This document shows, piece by piece, positions 1-8,818 of a DNA stretch of 15,896 nucleotides. Within the stretch, counting starts at the first letter, position 1. Each line of letters begins with the position of its first letter. Source of the DNA: JBEVEP01 sp040512755 (lineage in GTDB: Bacteria; Pseudomonadota; Alphaproteobacteria; Rhizobiales; Rhizobiaceae); the NCBI GenBank assembly GCA_040512755.1, contig JBEVEP010000054.1, positions 1-15,896 on the forward strand. The letters are read 5' to 3'. The notes below the pieces were generated by a model. It was not told the origin of the DNA. It worked only from the letters and a program-made list of their open reading frames with translations, and ran no database searches. Made by a program: the position numbers and the translations under genes.

Positions 1-947
1 ATACCGTAGCGACCCCCATGCCCGACGAATTGCGGAGCCGGGAAGGTACCGTCTCCAAGATTGGCTTCGGTGATCGGGCAGAGGCCGGCGACAGCGCCGC
101 TGGCAGCGAGCCGGCTTGTCTCCTCGTCAGTCATGTGGGTGGCGTGGATCAGGCACCAGCGCCTGTCGACATCGGCATTGGACAGCAGCCACTCCACGGG
201 GCGTGCGCCTGACCAGCGGATGCAATCCTCGACCTCCTTTACTTGCTCGGCGACATGGATGTGGATCGGCGCGTCACCCGCCATGGCAGCGATTGCGGTA
301 AGCTCTTCGGGCGTGACGGCCCTCAAACTATGTGGCGCGACGCCGACGACCGAACCCTCAACCTTGCCTGCCGCCGCACGACAACCGTCGAGCAGCCGCC
401 CAAAACTGTCGGGATCGTTGATGAAGCGGCGCTGGCCATCGCTGGGCGCGGCCCCGCCAAACGTGGAATGAGCATAAAAGACCGGTAGCAGCGTCAACCC
501 GATGCCGGTGCATGAAGCTGCTGCTGCGATGCGTTCGCCCATCTCAGCGATGTTGGCATAGCGACGGCCATCGCGGTCGTGATGCAGATAGTGAAACTCG
601 CCGACGCGGGAGAAGCCCGCTTCAAGCATCTCGACATAAAGCTGGGCGGCGACGGCTTCGACCTGTTCCGGGGTCATCGTCAGGGCAAAGCGGTACATCA
701 CTTCGCGCCAGCTCCAAAAACTGTCGGCCGACTCTCCGCGTATTTCCGCAAGCCCCGCCATGCCGCGCTGGAAAGCATGGCTATGAAGGTTCGGCATGGC
801 CGGCAGGAGGATGGCGCAGCGCTCGTCGCCCTCCTGTGCTGTGACGTCCGGCTCAATGGCGATGACGGCGCCACCGCCGCAAGAAATCCTGACGTTTCGG
901 GCCCAGCCTGAGGTGAGAAGGGCGGTTTCGGCGAATATCCGGGTCAT
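1..947 (-). CDS. hutF: Formimidoylglutamate deiminase HutF (3' end beyond the left edge)
   Basis: HutF hydrolyses N-formimino-L-glutamate to N-formyl-L-glutamate and ammonia, the fourth step of the five-step histidine degradation route; it is a cytoplasmic amidohydrolase. The minus-strand frame is open from the ATG at 945-947 to the window edge, giving 315 residues of a family that is usually about 450 long. Visible metal and active-site motifs are LHSHAFQR (H55, H57), APHSLRAV (H206), IHIHVAEQ (H229, H231), LIHATHMT (H268, H271) and CPITEANLGDG near residue 290. The C-terminal third, with the expected metal-binding Asp, lies outside. The start was chosen because MTRIFAETALL is a typical HutF beginning; the ribosome binding site there is weak. 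It diverges from hutI and probably shares the operator between them. HutG as partner supports HutF rather than a generic deaminase. Confidence 0.93.
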   Translation of the reverse strand, partial: MTRIFAETALLTSGWARNVRISCGGGAVIAIEPDVTAQEGDERCAILLPAMPNLHSHAFQRGMAGLAEIRGESADSFWSWREVMYRFALTMTPEQVEAVAAQLYVEMLEAGFSRVGEFHYLHHDRDGRRYANIAEMGERIAAAASCTGIGLTLLPVFYAHSTFGGAAPSDGQRRFINDPDSFGRLLDGCRAAAGKVEGSVVGVAPHSLRAVTPEELTAIAAMAGDAPIHIHVAEQVKEVEDCIRWSGARPVEWLLSNADVDRRWCLIHATHMTDEETSRLAASGAVAGLCPITEANLGDGTFPAPQFVGHGGRYG

Positions 948-1077
948 GGGCAACGCTCGCGATGTGAGTTGGCGTATCTGCCGCTCCGGATGCCATTTTC
1001 CCGCCGGCTACGGCGTGGGAGTGATATCATCCCGAACTGCTCAATTCATATCCGACGTTGCATGCCGATAATTCCGC

Positions 1078-1105
1078 TTGCAACATCTCCGAATATGTAT
1101 ATACA
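1078..1105 (+). promoter_or_regulatory. Predicted sigma-70 promoter of hutIHGUD
   Basis: A -35 like TTGCAA (1078-1083) is separated by 16 bases from a -10 like TATACA (1100-1105), placing transcription start near 1112 and giving a leader of under 30 bases before the hutI ATG at 1139. The -10 lies inside the 14-base palindrome, so a bound repressor would exclude RNA polymerase. The prediction is by eye. Confidence 0.5.
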
Positions 1106-1107
1106 TA
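1094..1107. promoter_or_regulatory. Predicted HutC operator (perfect palindrome)
   Basis: TATGTATATACATA is a perfect 14-base inverted repeat with the TGTA-N2-TACA core known for HutC, the GntR-family repressor of hut genes that is released by urocanate. It is the only AT-rich palindrome of this kind seen in the window. It lies in the 191-base gap between divergent hutF and hutI and overlaps the predicted hutI -10. No hutC gene is in the window; it may lie left of hutF. Confidence 0.75.
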
Positions 1108-1138
1108 ACGACGAGAGAACGGAAGCGAAAAAAGCACA

Positions 1139-2374
1139 ATGGCTGCTCAGCAAATCTCCACGAACGGAAAGCTCCGCGTCTGGCGCGATGCCAGGCTGGC
1201 CACGCTTGCCGCCGATTTGCCGGGCCTGGGCGTCATCGATAAAGGCGCGGTGGTCGCCGAAGGCGGGAGGATCGTCTTTGCAGGCGCGGAGGCTGACCTG
1301 CCGGCGGCGCTGGCTTCCGCCGCAGAGACGGTCGATTGCCAGGGCCGCTGGATCACGCCGGGCCTGATCGACTGCCATACCCATCTGGTGCATGCGGGCA
1401 CACGCGCCAATGAGTTCGAAATGCGGCTGGCAGGCGCGACCTATGAAGAGGTCGCGAAGGCCGGCGGCGGCATCGTGTCATCGGTGAAGGCGCTCCGGGC
1501 GGCGAGTGAAGACCAGTTGCTGGCGGAGACATTGCCGCGCCTCGACGCCCTGATGGCCGAAGGCGTCACCACTGTCGAAGTCAAATCGGGCTATGGGCTG
1601 GACCTTGACAACGAAGCCAAATCGCTGCGCGCCGCGCGGAGGCTGGCCGAAGAGCGGCGCGTGACGGTTCGCACAAGCTTTCTCGGTGCGCATGCATTGC
1701 CGCCGGAAGCCAATGGAGACAAGGCCGCTTATATCGCGAAAGTCGCCGATGAGATGTTGCCGGCTATCGCGGCACTTGGACTGGCCGACGCAGTGGATGG
1801 TTTCTGCGAAGGCATCGCTTTCTCCCCGGATCAGATCGCGCGGGTATTCAGCGTCGCGAAAGCGCTAGGCCTGCCCGTGAAACTTCACGCCGATCAGCTC
1901 TCCAATCTGCGCGGAGCAGAATTGGCCGCGAGCTTCGGTGCATTGTCGGCCGATCACCTTGAATATACGGACGAGAACGGTGCCGCCGCGATGGCGAAGG
2001 CAGGAGCCGTCGCTGTGATCCTGCCGGGCGCGTACTATTTCATTCGCGAAACGAAAAAGCCGCCCGTTGGGCTGTTTCGACGAAACGGCGTGAAGATGGC
2101 AGTGGCGACAGACTGCAATCCCGGTACGTCGCCGCTCACCTCGCTGCTTCTCACAATGAACATGGCCGCGACGCTGTTCGGCATGACTGTCGAGGAGTGC
2201 ATTGCCGGCACCACACGAGAGGCTGCCCACGCGCTTGGGCTGCTGTCGGACACGGGCACGCTGGAGCCCGGCAAATGGGCCGATCTGGCAATCTGGAACA
2301 TCGGCCAGCCAGCCGAACTTGTTTATCGCATGGGGTTCAACCCGCTGCACGCCCGTATCTGGAGGGGAGAATGA
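1139..2374 (+). CDS. hutI: Imidazolonepropionase HutI
   Basis: HutI hydrolyses 4-imidazolone-5-propionate to N-formimino-L-glutamate, the third step of histidine breakdown, in the cytoplasm. It is a metal-dependent amidohydrolase. The 411 residues match the family length. The metal site is visible as CHTHLVHAG (H80, H82), KLHADQLSN (H250) and ATDCNPGTSP (D325); KSGYGLD near residues 149-155 is also typical. The ATG at 1139 follows a purine-rich stretch (GGAAG at 1121-1125) and is the only start fitting the family N-terminus. The stop overlaps the hutH start by 4 bases (ATGA), so the two are translationally coupled. It is the first gene of the rightward hut operon, under the predicted HutC operator. 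Confidence 0.96.
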   Translation: MAAQQISTNGKLRVWRDARLATLAADLPGLGVIDKGAVVAEGGRIVFAGAEADLPAALASAAETVDCQGRWITPGLIDCHTHLVHAGTRANEFEMRLAGATYEEVAKAGGGIVSSVKALRAASEDQLLAETLPRLDALMAEGVTTVEVKSGYGLDLDNEAKSLRAARRLAEERRVTVRTSFLGAHALPPEANGDKAAYIAKVADEMLPAIAALGLADAVDGFCEGIAFSPDQIARVFSVAKALGLPVKLHADQLSNLRGAELAASFGALSADHLEYTDENGAAAMAKAGAVAVILPGAYYFIRETKKPPVGLFRRNGVKMAVATDCNPGTSPLTSLLLTMNMAATLFGMTVEECIAGTTREAAHALGLLSDTGTLEPGKWADLAIWNIGQPAELVYRMGFNPLHARIWRGE

Positions 2375-3915
2375 CGGAACTTGTCCTGAAGCCTGGAAAC
2401 GTCACGCTCGCCGAGTGGCGGGCAGTGTATCACGGAGCGGTGCCCAGGCTCGATCCGGCATGCAAGCCTCGTGTGAAGGAGAGTGCCGAGGCAGTCGCCC
2501 GGATCGTTGCCAAGGGTGAGCCGGTCTACGGCATCAATACAGGCTTCGGAAAACTCGCCAGCGTGCGCATAGAGGAAGCCGACCTCGCCACCCTGCAGAG
2601 AAACATCGTTCTGTCGCATGCCGCCGGAGTGGGCGAGCCGATGCCCGAAACCGTGGCGCGGCTGATGATGGCGCTGAAACTCGCAAGTCTGGCGCAGGGC
2701 GCGTCCGGCATTCAGCCGAAGACGCTGGAACTGCTGGAGGCGATGATCGCCGCGCATGTCATTCCTGTGGTGCCGGCACAGGGCTCGGTCGGTGCGTCAG
2801 GCGACCTTGCCCCGCTTTCACATCTGGCAGCAGCCATGATTGGCGTGGGCGAGTGCTTCACGCCTCACGGTGTTTTCCCCGCGCAGGTCGCTTTCGTTTC
2901 GCACGGCTTGGAGCCGGTGGCGCTCGGGCCGAAGGAGGGGCTGGCGCTGCTCAACGGCACGCAATTCTCGACGGCCTATGCTCTTGCTGGTTTGTTCGAA
3001 GCGGAGACGCTTTTCCAGTCGGCGCTTGTCACCGGGGCGCTGTCGACAGACGCCGCGCGCGGCTCGGACGCGCCATTTGACCCGCGCATTCACGCGCTCA
3101 GGAAACACCGCGGCCAGATCGAAACTGCAGATGCGCTGCGTTCGCTCATGGTGGGTAGCGCGATCCGGGAATCGCACCGCATCGGCGATGAACGTGTGCA
3201 GGACCCATACTGTCTGCGCTGCCAGCCGCAGGTGATGGGCGCCGCCCTCGATGTTCTTCGTCAGGCCGCCGCGACGCTGGAGACTGAGGCGAATGGCGTT
3301 TCGGACAATCCGCTGATCTTCGCTGAGGATGATACCGCCCTTTCGGGCGGCAATTTCCACGCCGAGCCTGTCGCCTTCGCGGCCGACATGATTGCGATCG
3401 CGGTTTGCGAGATCGGTTCGCTGTCCGAACGCAGGATCGCCATGCTCGTCGATCCGGCCCTTTCCGGCATGCCCGCCTTCCTGACGCCGAAGCCGGGGCT
3501 CAATTCCGGCTTCATGATCCCGCAGGTGACGGCGGCGGCACTGGTCTCGGAGAACAAGCAGCGCGCCTATCCTGCGAGCGTCGATTCGATCCCGACTTCC
3601 GCGAACCAGGAGGACCATGTCTCCATGGCGGCGCATGGCGCACGGCGTCTGATCGGGATGGTCGAGAACGCGACCGCGGTGGTCGGCATTGAATTGCTCG
3701 CCGCTGCGCAGGGATGCGATTTCCATGCGCCGCTGAAATCCAGCGAGGTTCTGGAGGCCGTCCGTGGCAAGGTGAGGGCGGACGTTCCGCACCTCGACGA
3801 CGACCGCTATTTCCACCCGGACATGGAAAAGGCGATCGCCTTGGTGCGGCGGGGGACGGTCGTCGAGGTCGCGGCGGCTGTCGCCCTGCCTGCGATTGCA
3901 GGAGAAGCGGCATGA
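2371..3915 (+). CDS. hutH: Histidine ammonia-lyase HutH
   Basis: HutH removes ammonia from L-histidine to give trans-urocanate, the committed first step. The MIO cofactor forms from an internal Ala-Ser-Gly: the GSVGASGDLAPLSH segment places A142-S143-G144 exactly where the family has it. Other family marks are VYGINTGFG (Y53), the NGTQFSTAY stretch near residue 195, and DNPLIF with GNFHAEP further on. The frame is open upstream to 2197, but the ATG at 2371 gives the normal N-terminus and 514 residues, the usual length, and sits on the hutI stop with GGAGGGGAG just before it. The stop overlaps the hutG start by 4 bases. Confidence 0.97.
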   Translation: MTELVLKPGNVTLAEWRAVYHGAVPRLDPACKPRVKESAEAVARIVAKGEPVYGINTGFGKLASVRIEEADLATLQRNIVLSHAAGVGEPMPETVARLMMALKLASLAQGASGIQPKTLELLEAMIAAHVIPVVPAQGSVGASGDLAPLSHLAAAMIGVGECFTPHGVFPAQVAFVSHGLEPVALGPKEGLALLNGTQFSTAYALAGLFEAETLFQSALVTGALSTDAARGSDAPFDPRIHALRKHRGQIETADALRSLMVGSAIRESHRIGDERVQDPYCLRCQPQVMGAALDVLRQAAATLETEANGVSDNPLIFAEDDTALSGGNFHAEPVAFAADMIAIAVCEIGSLSERRIAMLVDPALSGMPAFLTPKPGLNSGFMIPQVTAAALVSENKQRAYPASVDSIPTSANQEDHVSMAAHGARRLIGMVENATAVVGIELLAAAQGCDFHAPLKSSEVLEAVRGKVRADVPHLDDDRYFHPDMEKAIALVRRGTVVEVAAAVALPAIAGEAA

Positions 3916-4730
3916 CCAGGCCAAGCTGGCTTACGGTCCAGGAAGGCGATGCCCCGCTGCTGATCAGCCTGCCGCATACCGGCATTGATCTTGGCGTGCT
4001 CGAACCACGGCTGAAGTCGCGGTGGCTCGGCCAGCGGGATTGCGACTGGTGGATCGAAAGGCTCTACGATTTCGCGGCTGATCTGGGCGCGACCATGGTG
4101 CGGACCGCGATCTCGCGCACCATGATCGACGTCAACCGCGATCCCTCTGGCGCTTCGCTCTATCCGGGCCAGGCGACGACAGGGCTGTGCCCGACCGAAA
4201 CTTTTGACGGCGACCCGCTCTACCGCGACGGAGAAGAACCCGGTCCAACAGAAATCGACCGCCGCCGCAGCGAATATTTTGATCCGTACCATGCGGAATT
4301 GCAGGCCCAGACCGAACGGCTCCGGGCACTGCATGAGAAGATCGTGCTCTATGACTGCCACTCGATCAGGTCTGTCATTCCACGCCTTTTCGACGGTACA
4401 TTGCCGGTCTTCAATCTCGGCACCAATGACGGCAGGAGCGCCGACCCTGTGCTGCAGGCTCTCGTGACACAGATCATGGCCGAGAGCCGCGAAACCTTCG
4501 TCGTGAATGGCCGCTTCAAGGGCGGCTGGATCACGAGGCACTACGGCGATCCAGGCAACGGCGTGCATGCGCTGCAAATGGAGCTGTCTTGCCGGGGGTA
4601 TCTGCGCGAGCCAGCCGGACCTGTCGATCCGCAGAATTGGCCTGTCGCATACGATGCGGCTTACGCAGCCGCGATGCGCAAGACGCTGACGACGATCCTT
4701 GAAACCGCAATCCGCTGGGCGCGCGTCTGA
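3912..4730 (+). CDS. hutG: N-formylglutamate deformylase HutG
   Basis: HutG hydrolyses N-formyl-L-glutamate to L-glutamate and formate, the last step of the HutF-dependent pathway. The 272 residues match the N-formylglutamate amidohydrolase family; visible marks are SLPHTG near the N-terminus, MIDVNRDPSG, LYDCHSIRS, NLGTNDG, GGWITRHYGDP and QMELS. The His, Asp and Glu in these segments are candidates for the metal site. The frame is open upstream inside hutH, but the ATG at 3912 overlaps the hutH stop as ATGA and begins the family N-terminus. It is not the arginase-like HutG (formiminoglutamase) of four-step organisms such as Bacillus, which agrees with hutF being present. A 33-base gap separates it from hutU. 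Confidence 0.94.
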   Translation: MTRPSWLTVQEGDAPLLISLPHTGIDLGVLEPRLKSRWLGQRDCDWWIERLYDFAADLGATMVRTAISRTMIDVNRDPSGASLYPGQATTGLCPTETFDGDPLYRDGEEPGPTEIDRRRSEYFDPYHAELQAQTERLRALHEKIVLYDCHSIRSVIPRLFDGTLPVFNLGTNDGRSADPVLQALVTQIMAESRETFVVNGRFKGGWITRHYGDPGNGVHALQMELSCRGYLREPAGPVDPQNWPVAYDAAYAAAMRKTLTTILETAIRWARV

Positions 4731-4763
4731 CGCGCCGCATTCACTTATTCCCTGGAGGGTCCC

Positions 4764-6440
4764 ATGACCGAACATACCCGCATTGACAACGCGCGCGTTA
4801 TTCGAGCCGCCACTGGTACTGAATTGTCAGCCAAGAGCTGGCTGACAGAGGCGCCTCTGCGCATGCTCATGAACAATCTCGATCCAATGGTCGCCGAAAA
4901 GCCCGGTGAACTGGTGGTCTATGGCGGCATCGGCCGCGCGGCGCGCGACTGGGAGAGTTTCGACCGCATCGTCGGTGCGCTGAAGAAGCTCGAGGCCGAC
5001 GAGACCCTGCTTGTGCAGTCGGGCAAGCCGGTGGGCGTCTTCCGCACACATCCGGATGCACCCCGTGTTCTGCTCGCCAACTCCAACCTCGTGCCACACT
5101 GGGCGACCTGGGATCATTTCAACGCCCTCGATCGGAAGGGCCTGATGATGTACGGCCAAATGACGGCCGGGTCGTGGATCTATATCGGCTCGCAGGGCAT
5201 CGTTCAGGGCACCTACGAAACCTTCGTGGAACTTGGCCGCCAGCACTATGGCGGCGACCTCTCGGGCCGCTGGATCCTGACCGCGGGGCTGGGCGGCATG
5301 GGCGGCGCACAGCCGCTGGCCGCCACCATGGCCGGAGCCTCCTGCCTTGCAGTCGAATGCCAGGCGAGTCGCATCGAGATGCGGTTGAAGACCGGCTATG
5401 TAGACGTGCAGGCCAAGGATTTGGATGACGCGCTGGCCATCATCGATAGGGCCAGCAAGGAGAAGAAAGCCATCTCGGTGGCTCTGCTTGGCAATGCGGC
5501 GGACATCTTCCCCGAATTGGTGCGGCGCGGCGTGAAGCCCGACGCCGTGACCGACCAGACCTCCGCGCACGATCCGGTCAATGGCTACCTGCCGAAGGGT
5601 TGGACGGTAGCCGAATGGGAAGAACGCCGCGAGCGCGACCCCAAGGCGGTCGAGAAGGCTGCCCGCGCCTCCATGGCGACGCACGTCAGGGCAATGTTGG
5701 ATTTCCACAAGCAGGGCGTGCCGACGGTCGATTACGGCAACAACATCCGCCAGATGGCGCTGGAAGAGGGTGTCGAAAACGCCTTCGATTTTCCTGGCTT
5801 CGTGCCGGCCTACATCCGCCCGCTCTTCTGCCGAGGCGTCGGCCCGTTTCGCTGGGCAGCACTGTCGGGCGATCCGGAGGATATCTACCGCACCGATGCG
5901 AAGGTGAAGGAGCTGTTGCCCGACAACAAGCACCTGCACAACTGGCTCGACATGGCTCAGAAGCGCATTCACTTCCAGGGACTGCCGGCGCGCATCTGCT
6001 GGGTTGGCCTTGGCGACCGCCATCGGCTGGGCCTCGCCTTCAACGAAATGGTCGCCAAGGGCGAGTTGAAGGCGCCGGTCGTTATCGGGCGCGATCATCT
6101 CGATTCCGGCTCTGTCGCATCACCGAACCGCGAGACGGAAGCGATGAAGGACGGCTCCGATGCGGTGTCCGACTGGCCGCTGCTCAACGCGCTGTTGAAC
6201 TGTGCGTCTGGGGCGACCTGGGTCTCTCTGCATCATGGTGGCGGTGTCGGTATGGGCTTCTCGCAGCATTCGGGCATGGTGATCGTCTGCGACGGCACGG
6301 CGGAAGCAGCAAGGCGCGTCGAGCGGGTCCTGTGGAACGACCCGGCGACCGGCGTCATGCGCCATGCGGATGCAGGCTACGACGTCGCCCTGGAATGTGC
6401 ACGCGAGCACGGGCTCAATCTGCCTGGCATTCTGGGTTGA
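4764..6440 (+). CDS. hutU: Urocanate hydratase HutU
   Basis: HutU converts urocanate to 4-imidazolone-5-propionate using tightly bound NAD+ as electrophile, the second step of the pathway. The 558 residues are full length. The N-terminal segment RAATGTELSAKSWLTEAP is highly typical. The NAD-binding glycine loop GLGGMGGAQP lies at about 175-184. The urocanase signature FQGLPARICWVGLGDR at about 404-419 holds the active-site Cys (C412). The ATG at 4764 has a strong ribosome binding site (GGAGGG, 4 bases upstream). It follows hutG after 33 bases with no sign of a terminator, so it is in the same transcript. Confidence 0.97.
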   Translation: MTEHTRIDNARVIRAATGTELSAKSWLTEAPLRMLMNNLDPMVAEKPGELVVYGGIGRAARDWESFDRIVGALKKLEADETLLVQSGKPVGVFRTHPDAPRVLLANSNLVPHWATWDHFNALDRKGLMMYGQMTAGSWIYIGSQGIVQGTYETFVELGRQHYGGDLSGRWILTAGLGGMGGAQPLAATMAGASCLAVECQASRIEMRLKTGYVDVQAKDLDDALAIIDRASKEKKAISVALLGNAADIFPELVRRGVKPDAVTDQTSAHDPVNGYLPKGWTVAEWEERRERDPKAVEKAARASMATHVRAMLDFHKQGVPTVDYGNNIRQMALEEGVENAFDFPGFVPAYIRPLFCRGVGPFRWAALSGDPEDIYRTDAKVKELLPDNKHLHNWLDMAQKRIHFQGLPARICWVGLGDRHRLGLAFNEMVAKGELKAPVVIGRDHLDSGSVASPNRETEAMKDGSDAVSDWPLLNALLNCASGATWVSLHHGGGVGMGFSQHSGMVIVCDGTAEAARRVERVLWNDPATGVMRHADAGYDVALECAREHGLNLPGILG

Positions 6441-6450
6441 GTATGGACAC

Positions 6451-7029
6451 ATGCGCATCCTTCGTGCCAACCAGTATCGCTGCATGCCGTGGAAGAACGG
6501 CGGAGGCGTCACAAGGGAAGTCGCTGCCTGGCCGCCCGAGGCGCGGCTTGACGACTTCGGATGGCGCGTTTCGATGGCGCGGGTGGAGCGCGATGGCCCG
6601 TTCTCGACCTTTGCATCCGTGGATCGCACGCTGACCGTTCTCTCCGGGGAGGGGATGATCCTATCGGTCGAGGGACGGATCCCGTTCAGCCTTACGCTAC
6701 GGTCCGAGCCCCTGCCGTTTCCCGCCGACGTTCCGGCGGGCGCCAGGTTGATCGACGGTCCGTTGACCGATCTGAATGTCATGACCCGTCGCGGGAGCTT
6801 TGTGCATGCAGTGCGCCGGCTCAGCGTGTCCGGACAGGCTGAAATCTCGTCGGATGCCGACACAGTACTGTTGATCTGCCACGACGGGCCGCTCGAAGTG
6901 ACGACCGCCGGCGAGCACGCGCGGCTTGCTCCCCTGGACTGCGTACTGTTGAACAATCCCGCGACACGGTTGTCCGTCAGCGGCGAGGACACCACGATAT
7001 TCCTTATCGAGATAAGAAGGATCGGCTGA
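6451..7029 (+). CDS. hutD: HutD/Ves family cupin-type protein
   Basis: This 192-residue protein matches the HutD/Ves family by its length, its N-terminal MPWKNGGGVTREV (residues 12-24) and its beta-rich, cupin-like composition. HutD has been described in Pseudomonas as a modulator that limits hut expression, perhaps by binding a pathway intermediate; no catalytic role is established. The frame is open upstream into the hutU 3' end, but the ATG at 6451, ten bases after the hutU stop, gives the family N-terminus. There is no clear ribosome binding site of its own, so translation is probably coupled to hutU. It closes the hut operon. Confidence 0.88.
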   Translation: MRILRANQYRCMPWKNGGGVTREVAAWPPEARLDDFGWRVSMARVERDGPFSTFASVDRTLTVLSGEGMILSVEGRIPFSLTLRSEPLPFPADVPAGARLIDGPLTDLNVMTRRGSFVHAVRRLSVSGQAEISSDADTVLLICHDGPLEVTTAGEHARLAPLDCVLLNNPATRLSVSGEDTTIFLIEIRRIG

Positions 7030-7131
7030 AACGAAGGAGACGATCGCCGCAGCGTGGACCTTGTCGATCATGACCCGGAACGGCATACTCCGGCCGCTTT
7101 GACGTGGGACGATAAGGCGAAAAGAGAGACC

Positions 7132-7506
7132 ATGCACTACGCGATCCTCTGCTACGACCGGGAGGCCGTAACCACCGCTATGAGCGCCGACGAAGAGGGC
7201 GCCCTGATGGATCGGCTTGGCGCGGTGCAGGATAGGCTGAGAAAGCGCGGCAAACTGGGTCCGGTGGCGCGTTTGATGCCCACCACGGCAGCAACAACGC
7301 TGAAAAAAGGATCAGAGTCGCTGGTCGTCGACGGCCCGTTCGCCGAGACCAAGGAACAGCTTCTCGGCTTCTACATCGTCGACTGCGAGACGCGTGAGGA
7401 AGCCGTCGAGTTTGCGCGCGAACTTGCGGGTGCCGCGACGCATGGAACTGGGTCGTATGAAATTCGGCCCCTCATGATGCTTCGTCCTGGAACCATTCCG
7501 CAATGA
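7132..7506 (+). CDS. DGPF-domain (YCII-related) protein 1
   Basis: This 124-residue protein is a YCII-related/DGPF-domain protein with a ferredoxin-like fold, a family with no established biochemical activity. The diagnostic VVDGPFAETKEQLLGF (DGPF at residues 67-70) is present, with the usual MHYAILCYD start and EIRPLMM near the end. The ATG at 7132 was chosen over a GTG 26 codons upstream (7054) because it gives the family N-terminus and has GAGAG just before it. The stop overlaps the sigma factor start by 4 bases. DGPF genes next to ECF42 sigma genes are an established association, so this is probably part of that regulon. Confidence 0.88.
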   Translation: MHYAILCYDREAVTTAMSADEEGALMDRLGAVQDRLRKRGKLGPVARLMPTTAATTLKKGSESLVVDGPFAETKEQLLGFYIVDCETREEAVEFARELAGAATHGTGSYEIRPLMMLRPGTIPQ

Positions 7507-8762
7507 AGCATGACGCCGGCATTGAAGCCGCGTTGACGACGGCTCGTCCGCAGGCTGTCAGTGCGCTTCTGCGCTATTTTCGCGATCTGGATACGGCCGA
7601 AGAGGCCTTCCAGGAAGCCAGCCTGCGCGCCCTGAAGAACTGGCCGGAAAAGGGCCTGCCGAGAGACCCTGTGGCTTGGCTGATCTTCGTTGGCCGCAAT
7701 GCGGCGCTGGATGAAGCGCGCCGGCGAAGTAAGCAGCAGGCATTGCCGGATGACGACGTCATCTCGGATCTTGAGGATACGGAAACGGCGGTGGTCGAGG
7801 GCCTCGACCACGCACACTATCGCGACGACGTGTTGCGGCTGCTCTTCATCTGCTGCCATCCCGAACTGCCAGCAAACCAGCAGATCGCGCTGGCGCTGCG
7901 CATCGTTTCGGGGCTGTCGGTGAAGGAGATCGCACGCGCCTTCCTGGTCACCGAAACGGCGATGGAGCAGCGCATCACGCGCGCAAAAAGGCGCATTGGC
8001 GAAGCCGATGTGCCGTATGAAGCGCCGGACGCTGCCGAGCGCAGCGAAAGGCTCACAACTGTCGCTGCGATGATCTATCTTCTGTTCAACGAGGGCTATT
8101 CGGCGAGCGGCGGCACTGTCCATGTCCGCGTACCGCTGTGCGAAGAGGCGATCCGCTTGGCGCGGCTTCTGCTGACGCTTTTTCCTGCGGAAAGCGAGAT
8201 CATGGGGCTGACGGCGCTGCTGCTGCTCCAGCATGCCCGCGCGCGCGCCCGGCTCGATGCGGACAACGCCATCGTTCTGCTGCAAGATCAGGATCGCAGC
8301 CTTTGGGATCAGGGCATGATTGCCGAGGGTTTGGCCCTGGTGGAGAAAGCCTTGAGCGCCCGCAAACCAGGTTCCTACCAGGTGCAGGCCGCGATTGCGG
8401 CTGTTCATGCGCAGACCGCACGGCCCGAGGACACGGACTGGAACGAGATCGACCAGCTCTATGCGGTGCTGCAGAGGCTTCAGCCATCGCCTGTCGTGTC
8501 GCTCAACAGGGCGGTGGCAGTAGCCAAGCTTCATGGCCCCGCCGCCGCACTGGCCATGATCGAGCCGCTTGGGGAGCAGCTGCCGGGTTACTTCTACTTT
8601 TTCGGCGTCAAAGGGGCGCTGCTCAAAGAACTTGGGCGCGTGGAGGATGCACGCGAGGCGTTCGAACGCGCGCTCGCTCTCTGCAACACGGCTGCGGAAG
8701 CTGACCACATCAAGATGCAGATCGAGCAACTGGCGAAGCCCGGAAAGGCTTCTGCTGCCTGA
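7503..8762 (+). CDS. ECF42-type RNA polymerase sigma factor with TPR-like C-terminal extension
   Basis: This 419-residue sigma factor is about twice normal ECF length. Region 2 is seen at about 20-75, with DTAEEAFQEASLRALKNWP and a VAWLIFVGRNAALDEARRR helix. Region 4 is at about 128-165, with the helix-turn-helix LSVKEIARAFLVTETAMEQR. Residues from about 180 (LTTVAAMIYLLFNEGYSAS) to the end form the helical extension typical of COG4941/DUF6596 proteins, with TPR-like helices around 330-400 (GALLKELGRVEDAREAFERA). No anti-sigma gene is nearby, as expected for ECF42, where the extension is thought to control activity. The start overlaps the DGPF1 stop (ATGA), so the two are coupled. The inducing signal is unknown. 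Confidence 0.92.
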   Translation: MKHDAGIEAALTTARPQAVSALLRYFRDLDTAEEAFQEASLRALKNWPEKGLPRDPVAWLIFVGRNAALDEARRRSKQQALPDDDVISDLEDTETAVVEGLDHAHYRDDVLRLLFICCHPELPANQQIALALRIVSGLSVKEIARAFLVTETAMEQRITRAKRRIGEADVPYEAPDAAERSERLTTVAAMIYLLFNEGYSASGGTVHVRVPLCEEAIRLARLLLTLFPAESEIMGLTALLLLQHARARARLDADNAIVLLQDQDRSLWDQGMIAEGLALVEKALSARKPGSYQVQAAIAAVHAQTARPEDTDWNEIDQLYAVLQRLQPSPVVSLNRAVAVAKLHGPAAALAMIEPLGEQLPGYFYFFGVKGALLKELGRVEDAREAFERALALCNTAAEADHIKMQIEQLAKPGKASAA

Positions 8763-8818
8763 GACTCTCCTGTTGCGTAACGGGCCGACCCAAAATCTGA
8801 AAAAATTCCGGGTGTTGC

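Noticed and set aside
2818..3924. 368-codon minus-strand frame opposite hutH
   Set aside because: It is a shadow of the histidine ammonia-lyase gene, with an Arg/His-rich translation typical of antisense frames.
4827..6098. 423-codon minus-strand frame opposite hutU
   Set aside because: The plus strand encodes an unmistakable urocanase; the antisense product has low-complexity composition and no recognisable motif.
7062..7067. Exact TGTCGA (ECF42 -35 motif) upstream of DGPF1
   Set aside because: No CG[A/T]C lies 16-17 bases downstream (the sequence there reads CATAC), so a full promoter cannot be supported.
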